7,812 nt of DNA from Methanolinea sp. UBA275. Lineage in GTDB: Archaea; Halobacteriota; Methanomicrobia; Methanomicrobiales; Methanospirillaceae. The stretch is from contig DAWU01000038.1 of NCBI GenBank assembly GCA_002506105.1, positions 1-7,812 on the forward strand, given 5' to 3'. A program made the translations under genes and the position numbers. Shown piece after piece: positions 1 to 4,605 of the stretch. Below the pieces are notes generated by a model. That model was not told the origin of the DNA and searched no databases. It worked only from the letters and a program-made list of their open reading frames with translations. Numbering within the stretch: the first letter of the stretch is position 1; the number at the start of each line of letters is the position of its first letter.

Positions 1-65
1 TACAGCTTATTAGGGACGGTACCTATTGTATTCAACAGATGGAGAAATCCCGGACAGACTCATGA

Positions 66-509
66 TCAGGTTCCAAACCTGAAACGGGATGAACAGGCAT
101 CGCGGTATACTTCCTCGATATCGGTATCAGGGGGTGTATAGGATCTTGGCACATATGCAAGAAGGTCGCATATCTTCTGGCGAATATCCTCGCGCCTCCT
201 CTGGATCAGGATCTGCTGTTCACTGTGTGGTGCCGAGAACCGGTGCATATCATGATGGCAGCGGGGGCAGAGAACCAGCAGGAACGGCTCCAGATCACGA
301 AGAGGTACCTTTAGAGCAGCCTCCTCATCGATGAGGGAGTGGATCTCGAGATCGTCGATCCCATTCTCGTTTCCACAGAGTTCGCATCGCGCTTCAGCGG
401 CAAGTTTGATCCTCTTTGCCCTGATAGGGTGGGAATTGAAAAACCTGAACGTTGACATGGGCGGCGGTTTCCCCCGAAAGCGGATGAGGCCGTACATCGT
501 AATAACCAT
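66..509 (-). CDS. HNH-endonuclease-like zinc-binding protein, catalytic residues apparently degenerate
   Basis: A 147-residue soluble protein with the zinc scaffold of HNH nucleases. CELC is at residues 42-45, the strand LEIHSLI has His57, and a second knuckle CPRCHHDMH starts at Cys81. A charged helical tail of about 60 residues follows. The N-terminal segment (YGLIRFRGKPPPMSTFRFF) is not part of the HNH fold and I do not recognise it. In typical family members the central strand reads like E-V-H-H-I and an Asn precedes the second knuckle. Here the second His position is Ser and no Asn is evident, so nuclease activity is doubtful. I chose the ATG at 509 because GGAGG lies 10 bases upstream and because this leaves a 71-base divergent promoter region before the flavodoxin gene. 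An upstream in-frame ATG at 551 would add 14 residues but lacks a good ribosome site. A DNA-binding or nuclease role is inferred from the fold only. Confidence 0.75.
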   Translation of the reverse strand: MVITMYGLIRFRGKPPPMSTFRFFNSHPIRAKRIKLAAEARCELCGNENGIDDLEIHSLIDEEAALKVPLRDLEPFLLVLCPRCHHDMHRFSAPHSEQQILIQRRREDIRQKICDLLAYVPRSYTPPDTDIEEVYRDACSSRFRFGT

Positions 510-539
510 TGGGATCGTCCCTCCAGCATTGATCGCAGA

Positions 540-549
540 TTCAAATACC
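540..549. promoter_or_regulatory. Possible shared divergent promoter element (AT-rich TATA-like)
   Basis: The short AT-rich stretch TTCAAATACC lies between the divergent HNH-like and flavodoxin genes, about 31 bases from each start codon. It is the only TATA-like sequence in the 71-base gap, so it may serve one or both genes. The match to an archaeal TATA box is weak. Confidence 0.25.
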
Positions 550-580
550 ATCAATGCACAGTGTCCTTTACAGGAAAACC

Positions 581-1084
581 ATGTCGGCACGCATTCTTGT
601 CGCATATGCATCGAAGAAAGGATCGACCGCGGAGATCGCACACGCAGTCGCACGTGAACTTGAGAATAGGGGAATCACCGTTGTGGTCGCCGAGATGAAC
701 TCGGTCACAACGCTTGAGACGTATGATGCACTGGTTCTCAGGACTCCTATGTACGCAGGAAAATTCCTGGCGGATGTGCCTGCTTTTATCGCGAAGCACC
801 GTGAATGCATCATTCACATTCCCACTGCCGGTTTTGTCACCGGTATCGCCCGGGTCTACCCGAAAGCAGGTGATCCGGATGTGATTGCAGGAGCGCTTGG
901 TGAAGCAATGGCCCCGGCAAAGCCTGTAGCGGTCACGATGTTTGCCGGGAAATTCGACCCTGGAAATCAGGGATTCCTGGTCCGATCCGTCGGGAAGATG
1001 ATGAAGATCCCGGAGGGAGATTTCCGGGACTGGGATGCAATCTCTGCATGGGCACGGGAGCTGCCCGGGAAAATGGGGATGTAA
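581..1084 (+). CDS. Flavodoxin-domain protein (HemG-like flavodoxin family)
   Basis: A 167-residue single-domain flavodoxin-like protein, predicted cytoplasmic. The first strand and FMN phosphate loop are clear: ILVAYASKKGSTAEIA at residues 5-20. Next come a strand with YDALVLRTPMYAGKF (48-62), equivalent to the first isoalloxazine-contacting loop, and the C-terminal block FAGKFDPGNQGF...PEGDFRDWDAISAWA. That block is characteristic of the flavodoxin subfamily related to menaquinone-dependent protoporphyrinogen oxidase (HemG). In methanogens these proteins are not tied to classical haem synthesis, so the likely role is FMN-dependent electron transfer to an unknown partner. I chose ATG 581 because the flavodoxin strand starts immediately after it and a weak AGGA precedes it. 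An in-frame ATG at 554 would add nine unconserved residues. The gene is divergent from the HNH-like gene and is followed by an independent promoter, so it is probably monocistronic. The fold is near certain; the redox partner is unknown. Confidence 0.9.
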   Translation: MSARILVAYASKKGSTAEIAHAVARELENRGITVVVAEMNSVTTLETYDALVLRTPMYAGKFLADVPAFIAKHRECIIHIPTAGFVTGIARVYPKAGDPDVIAGALGEAMAPAKPVAVTMFAGKFDPGNQGFLVRSVGKMMKIPEGDFRDWDAISAWARELPGKMGM

Positions 1085-1133
1085 ATTCACGCTTCCTTGA
1101 GGACTCCCCAATCCCCGTTCAACTCGCGTACCT

Positions 1134-1141
1134 CTTTATAC
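1134..1141 (+). promoter_or_regulatory. TATA box of small basic protein gene 1
   Basis: CTTTATAC is a good archaeal TATA box. Its centre is about 26 bases upstream of the ATG at 1164, so transcription would begin at or within a couple of bases of the start codon. No Shine-Dalgarno sequence occurs in the intervening CCGGCCGCCAGAGTACCCC-type sequence, so the mRNA is predicted to be leaderless. Confidence 0.6.
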
Positions 1142-1163
1142 CCGGCCGCCAGAGTACCCCGCC

Positions 1164-1325
1164 ATGAAGAAGCAGAATGAACAAAAGACAAAGGGGCACA
1201 AGGCAACGGATCATCAGGCATCCGCAGCCCCTGCCGTGAAGAAGACTGAAGCGTCACTTGATGCACAGAAAATCGCGTCTCTGAAGGACAAAAACGCCGC
1301 AAAAATGAAGAAGAAAAGGCATTGA
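1164..1325 (+). CDS. Small Lys-rich basic protein (53 aa), paralogue 1
   Basis: A 53-residue protein too short for standard ORF cut-offs. It has 14 Lys and 1 Arg against 5 acidic residues, with no Cys, no aromatic residue and no hydrophobic segment. It begins MKKQNEQKTKGHK, passes through an Ala/Pro linker (SAAPAV), has a short amphipathic stretch (LDAQKIASLKDKN), and ends in the basic tail KMKKKRH. The composition suggests a largely disordered, nucleic-acid- or ribosome-associated protein, but I do not recognise the family. Support for a real gene comes from the well-placed TATA box giving a leaderless start, the T-rich sequence directly after the stop (TCTTTTCATTTTC), and a second gene of identical length and similar layout 232 bases downstream. 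The length match to that gene is exact (162 bases each including the stop). Confidence 0.6.
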   Translation: MKKQNEQKTKGHKATDHQASAAPAVKKTEASLDAQKIASLKDKNAAKMKKKRH

Positions 1326-1364
1326 TCTTTTCATTTTCACGCAACGTTATTGCTGATGAATGGT

Positions 1365-1395
1365 CCCTGGTGGCAGGGGAGTGGATGCGCCAGGG
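1365..1395. repeat. Inverted repeat, 8-bp stem
   Basis: CCCTGGTG at 1365-1372 pairs with CGCCAGGG at 1388-1395 with one G-U wobble and a 15-base loop. It lies about 40 bases after the stop codon of the first small basic protein and could stabilise or end that transcript's 3' end. A second short hairpin (AAGAGT/ACTCTT, 1401-1413) follows directly. Confidence 0.4.
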
Positions 1396-1468
1396 TCAAG
1401 AAGAGTAACTCTTTCTATCAGGATAATCCGATCACCGAATCCTCTGCCCTTGATCGATCCTAAAAAAA

Positions 1469-1482
1469 CACCATGCATGGTG
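1469..1482. repeat. Perfect 14-bp palindrome, possible operator
   Basis: CACCATGCATGGTG is exactly self-complementary with no spacer, so each half-site is 7 bases. It sits upstream of both candidate TATA elements of the second small basic protein gene. This is the size and form of a dimeric regulator site. No regulator can be named. Confidence 0.35.
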
Positions 1483-1522
1483 AGCATTATCCAATATATC
1501 CCCTAAAAAAAGGATTTTCAGC

Positions 1523-1533
1523 CAATATATATC
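1523..1533 (+). promoter_or_regulatory. TATA box of small basic protein gene 2
   Basis: CAATATATATC has its centre about 30 bases before the ATG at 1558. The expected transcription start falls within a few bases of that ATG and no Shine-Dalgarno site is present, so translation is probably leaderless. A near copy of the element (CCAATATAT) lies 31 bases upstream at 1491-1499 and may be an alternative promoter. Confidence 0.6.
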
Positions 1534-1557
1534 ATCTTTCGCACCGTATGATCCCTT

Positions 1558-1719
1558 ATGAGAGATAGCGGCAACCAGAAAAGCAAGGGAAAAAAGCCTG
1601 ATAGTACAGAAACAAATTCAGCCACGGGAGCAGTCGCGGGGGTCGGCAGTTCAAAACCTGCGCCAATGACCGCAAAAGAGAAGATCGCGGCAAACCAGAG
1701 AAACAAGAGAAGGAAATAG
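1558..1719 (+). CDS. Small basic protein (53 aa), paralogue 2
   Basis: A 53-residue protein with 9 Lys and 4 Arg against 4 acidic residues, no Cys and no aromatic residue. It starts MRDSGNQKSKGKK, has a flexible Ser/Thr/Ala/Gly middle (SATGAVAGVGSS), then PMTAKEKIAANQRNKRRK. Both small proteins have exactly the same length, a QK-x-KG-x-K block at residues 7-13, an Ala-rich middle, a KIA motif in the C-terminal third, and a terminal Lys/Arg run after an Asn. They look like paralogues whose middles have diverged. The function is unknown; charge and disorder suggest nucleic acid or ribosome binding. A strong TATA box lies upstream and a six-T tract ends the transcript 22 bases after the stop. 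The antisense strand here has an open frame of 144 codons with a membrane-like stretch, which I judge to be a shadow. Confidence 0.6.
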   Translation: MRDSGNQKSKGKKPDSTETNSATGAVAGVGSSKPAPMTAKEKIAANQRNKRRK

Positions 1720-1740
1720 GTATCCGGTATATATCTGCCC

Positions 1741-1746
1741 TTTTTT
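1741..1746 (+). terminator. T-tract terminator after small basic protein gene 2
   Basis: A run of six T residues preceded by CCC lies 22 bases past the stop codon at 1719. Archaeal RNA polymerase terminates at such U-tracts without needing a hairpin. Confidence 0.5.
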
Positions 1747-1869
1747 GTGATTGTGCTCACCTGGCAATAGCGATCCTTCTCAGTGCGTTCATATCTCCCC
1801 TTGGAAACGGGTGTTGTTCGAAAGCTTCTTGCGTACCTTGCATGTTGGTATGTTCTTCGCGGCCGTGTC

Positions 1870-1899
1870 GAGTTGGTCAAAATCAACTCCCCGGAGTTG
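1870..1899. repeat. Alternating complementary hexamers (mutually exclusive hairpins)
   Basis: GAGTTG (1870-1875), CAACTC (1884-1889) and GAGTTG (1894-1899) occur in a row. The middle copy can pair with either flank: with the first across an 8-base loop, or with the third as an 8-bp dyad TCAACTCC-CC-GGAGTTGA (1883-1900). As RNA the left pairing has the more comfortable loop; as DNA the right pairing is a good protein-binding dyad. Confidence 0.4.
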
Positions 1900-1978
1900 A
1901 GAAGAGCATGTCTGAGTGTGCGTGACGTATCTTCGACCCCCATCGGGACCATTGCAGGGGATCTGCCGGAATCAGAAC

Positions 1979-2002
1979 TCCTCCTTTTCTGGAAAAGGGG
2001 GA
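1979..2002. repeat. Strong inverted repeat, 10-bp stem with 4-base loop
   Basis: TCCTCCTTTT (1979-1988) pairs with AAAAGGGGGA (1993-2002) around the loop CTGG, with one T-G wobble. It ends three bases before a TATA box at 2006. It is not followed by a T tract on either strand, so it is a poor terminator candidate. Because of its position it may be an operator upstream of that promoter. Confidence 0.45.
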
Positions 2003-2004
2003 TG

Positions 2005-2016
2005 CTTATAAAAAGG
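2005..2016 (+). promoter_or_regulatory. TATA box of a possible small RNA transcript
   Basis: CTTATAAAAAGG is a strong archaeal TATA box. It predicts a start near 2033, yet no ORF with a suitable start lies in the next 200 bases. It therefore either drives a non-coding transcript or a long leader for the carboxypeptidase, which has its own TATA box nearer the gene. Confidence 0.4.
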
Positions 2017-2032
2017 CACTAGTTTCTGGTGA

Positions 2033-2145
2033 GATACATTCGAAGCCGGAAATGCCAAACTCCCCTTCCTGCACTGGAGATACCGGTGAAGGTGGGGAAT
2101 TTGTGAAAAGACACTGTCCTAAAAGATCCTCTCTATCCTTTTTTT
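2033..2145 (+). ncRNA. Candidate small non-coding RNA (about 110 nt)
   Basis: A TATA box at 2006-2014 predicts a start around 2033, and a seven-T tract at 2139-2145 would end the transcript. Between them is a composite hairpin. TCCCC (2061-2065) pairs with GGGGA (2094-2098), TTC (2066-2068) with GAA (2088-2090) leaving a GGT bulge, and ACTGG (2073-2077) with CCGGT (2083-2087) around the loop AGATA. I find no clear box C/D, H/ACA, tRNA, SRP or RNase P signature. The limits are approximate, and the RNA is inferred from the promoter, structure and terminator order rather than from any known family. Confidence 0.25.
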
Positions 2146-2221
2146 CCAGTTTTGTCATCGTCAATATAATGTGACTGGGGGCTCCCTGCGTTTGTGCTGT
2201 GTTCCGCGTTCCTACAAGGTC

Positions 2222-2230
2222 TCTTTATCA
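2222..2230 (+). promoter_or_regulatory. TATA box of the carboxypeptidase gene
   Basis: TCTTTATCA lies about 36 bases before the ATG at 2263, so the mRNA would start roughly 10 bases upstream of the start codon. The only purine-rich stretch (AGGA at 2241-2244) is 18 bases from the ATG, too far for a normal ribosome site, so initiation is probably leaderless or nearly so. Confidence 0.45.
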
Positions 2231-2262
2231 GGGAACAGTTAGGAAATAAGCATACGATACCC

Positions 2263-3849
2263 ATGTCTCCAGGCTCTCGAATAATGACCTTTGCACCATG
2301 CATCCCAATCGTACTGCTGATTCTCCTCCTTTTTACCACGGGGTGCACAGACTCCCGTGGGGTATCTCCCACGTCCTTGCAGTTCGAAGAGAAATTCGCG
2401 GTCATCACCAGCGCCCCGCAATATGCTCATACCAGTTGGGGAATCATCGTTGTCGACCCGGCAAATGGGATTCCACTTTATGAGCGCAATGCCGATGAAC
2501 TCTTTCTCCCTGGTTCCACGACCAAACTCTTCTCATCAGCAGCAATACTGGAAGCGCTTGGACCCGATTACCGTTTCGTCACACCGGTCTATGCAGTGGG
2601 AGATGTCGACAATACAGGAAATCTCGACGGTATCCTTGCTCTGGTGGCAAGCGGAGATCTGACAATGGGCGGACGTACCCTCCCTGATGATACCGTAGAA
2701 TACACAGACGTCGATCACGGGGATGCAAATGCCCTGGAGGGAGCGATCCTTACACGCACCGACCCGCTTGCCGGCCTCGAGTATCTTGCCTCGCAGGTGA
2801 AGGCATCCGGGATTCGCAGGGTATCAGACGTGGTCATTGATGACCGGTTATTTGAGACCGCCGATCAATGGGACCCCGTCCTCTCTCCGATTGTCATCAA
2901 CGACAACCTTGTCGACATCATTATCACGCCCGGTGTTCCTGGGACTGCCCCAGTCCTTGCGATTCGACCCGGGACTGCCGCATATACCCTTGATAACAGA
3001 GTGACAACCGGGCCAGCCGGTTCGCCTCTCTCAATCGCGATAACAGAAGAACCAGAGGGGACAATCATGGTCTCGGGCACGATCGCCGCTGATGCAGGAC
3101 AGGTGAACCAGACGTGCTCCGTGAAGAATCCCGCTGCATTTTCCCGCACCCTCTTTATCGAAGCCCTTGAGCGGAAGGGTATTGACGTAACTGCACGCGC
3201 AACCGGGGGTAATCCCGGAGAAAAGCTGCCTGAAAAGGGCAACTATTCCGGCTCCAGGAAGGTGGCAGAGATCACCTCTCCCCCGCTCATCGAGGACGTG
3301 AAACTGACGCTGAAAGTCTCCCAGAATATGCATGCCAATTCGTATATTATGCTGCTTGCCATGGCGTCCAACAAGACCTCGTTCTATGAGGGTATGAAGG
3401 GAGAAGGACGGATCCTCTCCTCGCTTGGTCTCGACACGATGAGCATCTCGCTTGGGGATGGTGCAGGCGGTGTGAACGAAGATCGTATCTCTCCACGTAT
3501 AGCGGCGCACCTTCTCACCATCATGCACACTCGTCCATATGCGGAGCGGTTCGTAAAGGCGCAACCCATACTCGGTGTTGATGGATCTCTTGCCACGTCC
3601 TGCGGGGTAGACAACCCGGCCTGCGGGCATGTCTATGCAAAAACAGGGACGAGCATCAATTATGATCCCATGAACGACCGGGCAATCCTGTTTGCAAAAT
3701 CCCTTGCAGGGTACGTGGATACAAAGAGCGGAAAGCGGATCGTTTTCGCCGTATATGCCAACAATGTGCCGATCTCTTCGCTGGATGACATGACGGCCGT
3801 GGGAGAGGACCTGGGGAGCATTGCCGGGCGCATCTACGAGTATTATTAG
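2263..3849 (+). CDS. D-alanyl-D-alanine carboxypeptidase/endopeptidase-like lipoprotein (S13, DacB/PBP4 family)
   Basis: A 528-residue exported serine peptidase homologue. Residues 13-28 form a lipoprotein signal: a Leu/Ile-rich core ending LLFTTGC with lipobox Cys28, so the protein should be anchored on the outside of the cell membrane. The three penicillin-binding-protein motifs are all present: STTK at 85-88 (nucleophile Ser85, Lys88), SQN at 353-355, and KTG at 460-462. The insert between the first two motifs matches the long S13 domain, and NNVPISSLDDM near the C terminus also fits the family. LGDGAGG (397-403) replaces the usual DGSG. In bacteria S13 enzymes trim D-Ala from murein peptides; Methanomicrobiales lack murein, so the substrate is unknown and the gene was probably acquired from bacteria. 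I chose ATG 2263 because the signal peptide follows it and a TATA box lies at a suitable distance. An upstream GTG (2194) would overlap the promoter, and ATG 2284 would still leave a usable signal. Cys447 and Cys454 close to KTG may form a disulfide. Confidence 0.88.
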   Translation: MSPGSRIMTFAPCIPIVLLILLLFTTGCTDSRGVSPTSLQFEEKFAVITSAPQYAHTSWGIIVVDPANGIPLYERNADELFLPGSTTKLFSSAAILEALGPDYRFVTPVYAVGDVDNTGNLDGILALVASGDLTMGGRTLPDDTVEYTDVDHGDANALEGAILTRTDPLAGLEYLASQVKASGIRRVSDVVIDDRLFETADQWDPVLSPIVINDNLVDIIITPGVPGTAPVLAIRPGTAAYTLDNRVTTGPAGSPLSIAITEEPEGTIMVSGTIAADAGQVNQTCSVKNPAAFSRTLFIEALERKGIDVTARATGGNPGEKLPEKGNYSGSRKVAEITSPPLIEDVKLTLKVSQNMHANSYIMLLAMASNKTSFYEGMKGEGRILSSLGLDTMSISLGDGAGGVNEDRISPRIAAHLLTIMHTRPYAERFVKAQPILGVDGSLATSCGVDNPACGHVYAKTGTSINYDPMNDRAILFAKSLAGYVDTKSGKRIVFAVYANNVPISSLDDMTAVGEDLGSIAGRIYEYY

Positions 3850-3853
3850 TACC

Positions 3854-3870
3854 GGGGGAGATTACTCCCT
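3854..3870. terminator. Hairpin between convergent genes, possible bidirectional terminator
   Basis: GGGAG (3856-3860) pairs with CTCCC (3865-3869) around the loop ATTA in the 36-base gap between the carboxypeptidase stop (3849) and the convergent methyltransferase stop (3886). Pyrimidine-rich sequence with CTTTTCTC follows on the plus strand. The convergent location suits termination from both sides, but no long T tract is present. Confidence 0.4.
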
Positions 3871-3885
3871 GTCCTGCTACCCTTC

Positions 3886-4475
3886 TCACCCTTTTCTCAA
3901 TACTGCAGCCCGGTTGACAAAGAACCAGGACCGCTCCACACAATGTAATCCCGCCTCTCCCGCACATGCAATCTTGTCACGGAACTCCCTGCCGGAGACA
4001 AGGATTGGAGGTTCAGAGAAGAAGAGTATCCCGCGTGGCTTGAGGAGGGCGGCAATCTCACCGAAAAGTATTGATGGATCAGGAACTTCATGGACCACGA
4101 ATATGGTAAACGCTGCATCGAAAGTCCCATCGAGATCGGTGGGGAGGTGTATGGAGTCAGGGTTGCACTGGTGTGTGGTCACCCGTGAAATCAGACTTCG
4201 GACTCCAGCTTCTCCCGCACGATCCGGAGCATCTCTTCCTGCAGGTCGACCGCATAGACCCGGCCGGTCTCCCCGACCTGTTTTGCGAATTCACGGGTGA
4301 AGAATCCAGGGCCGCACCCGAAGTCAAGAACCCTGTACCCGGGCTTCACGTAACGTTTTGCAAGACGTTCAGGGTGATAGAGTCGCCGCCGCATCGGGGT
4401 GTCGAGATGGGCGGCACGGGATGCGGAGAACACCTCATGCTGGTGGTGTTTTCCGAAATCCGCACGGGAAGTCAT
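3886..4475 (-). pseudogene. Class I SAM-dependent methyltransferase, interrupted by a one-base frameshift
   Basis: Two abutting frames together encode one small Rossmann-fold methyltransferase of about 196 residues. The N-terminal part (ATG 4475, 94 codons to a TGA at 4191-4193) has HHQHEVFSASRAAHL, motif I VLDFGCGPGFFT (residues 49-60) and the ribose-binding acid Asp77 in VYAVDLQ. The rest lies in another frame (about 4190 to 3886) with CNPDSIHLP, the motif IV-like DGTFDAAFTIFVVHEVPDP, LKPRGILFFSEPP, and a complete C terminus. Restoring one base near 4195 (for example GAAGTCTG to GAAGGTCTG) gives the smooth join KLESE-G-LISRVTTHQC. No slippery heptamer is evident, so this is a mutation or a base-call error rather than recoding. 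There is no Shine-Dalgarno site; a weak CATTATC lies about 28 bases upstream of the start. The methylated substrate cannot be deduced. The gene follows the sensor kinase on the same strand, with a T tract between them. Confidence 0.75.
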
Positions 4476-4525
4476 GAACAGATGTTGCAGGAAGGACGGG
4501 ATAATGCTTCTGGACCCGAGGAGTG

Positions 4526-4532
4526 AAAAAAA
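4526..4532 (-). terminator. T-tract terminator downstream of the sensor kinase
   Basis: Seven A residues on the plus strand give a T7 tract on the minus strand, 74 bases past the kinase stop codon and about 50 bases before the methyltransferase ATG. A short hairpin (GTGCA 4572-4576 with TGCAC 4585-4589) lies between the stop and the tract. This separates the kinase transcript from the methyltransferase gene. Confidence 0.45.
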
Positions 4533-4605
4533 GGGTGGTGGAGAAAACGAGCACGTCTCCTCTTCATGAGAGTGCAGGCCATGATGCACCCACTCCCGGG
4601 TCCGA

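Larger units (their letters stand above)
1326..1557. other. Gap between the two small protein genes: hairpins, palindrome, promoter
   Basis: No protein gene is seen here. In order it holds a T-rich stretch that may end the upstream transcript (1325-1338), a GC-rich hairpin (1365-1395), a short AAGAG/CTCTT hairpin (1401-1413), a perfect 14-base palindrome (1469-1482), and two copies of an A-run plus CCAATATAT arrangement leading into the next gene's promoter. Confidence 0.5.
1747..2262. other. Long intergenic region without a convincing protein gene
   Basis: About 500 bases separate the small-protein terminator from the carboxypeptidase start. A GTG-initiated frame of 79 codons (1783-2022, plus) has no ribosome site, no TATA box at the right distance and no recognisable motif, so I do not call it. 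The region carries three alternating complementary hexamers (1870-1899), a 10-bp hairpin (1979-2002), a good TATA box immediately after it, a composite hairpin (2061-2098) and a seven-T tract (2139-2145). The carboxypeptidase promoter lies at its right edge. Confidence 0.5.

Noticed and set aside
1..65. Left edge of the window
   Set aside because: I examined it for a terminator of the HNH-like gene or the end of another gene and saw no hairpin with a T tract and no coding signal.
1811..1835. GTTCGAA resembling the T loop of a tRNA
   Set aside because: The flanking bases do not form a five-pair T stem and no acceptor, D or anticodon arm can be built around it.
1518..1952. Minus-strand open frame of 144 codons with a membrane-like hydrophobic stretch
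   Set aside because: The hydrophobic part is simply the antisense of the Lys-rich small protein gene at 1558-1719. The frame has no ribosome site, no recognisable domain, and an Arg/Thr-rich N-terminal half.
1783..2022. Plus-strand GTG-initiated frame of 79 codons
   Set aside because: It has no Shine-Dalgarno site and no TATA box at the right distance, and its sequence resembles no family. It also spans the hexamer repeats and the 10-bp hairpin.
2194..2262. Upstream GTG start extending the carboxypeptidase by 23 residues
   Set aside because: It would place the TATA box inside the coding sequence and put 23 extra residues before a normal lipoprotein signal peptide.
4185..4215. Programmed ribosomal frameshift in the methyltransferase
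   Set aside because: Minus-strand GAAGTCTGA has no slippery heptamer, and no obvious stimulatory structure was noticed. A simple one-base loss explains the break.
3821..4526. Plus-strand frames (3821-4300 and 4173-4526) over the methyltransferase
   Set aside because: The opposite strand carries unmistakable methyltransferase motifs in both of its frames, while these frames are Pro/Arg/Ser-rich antisense shadows.
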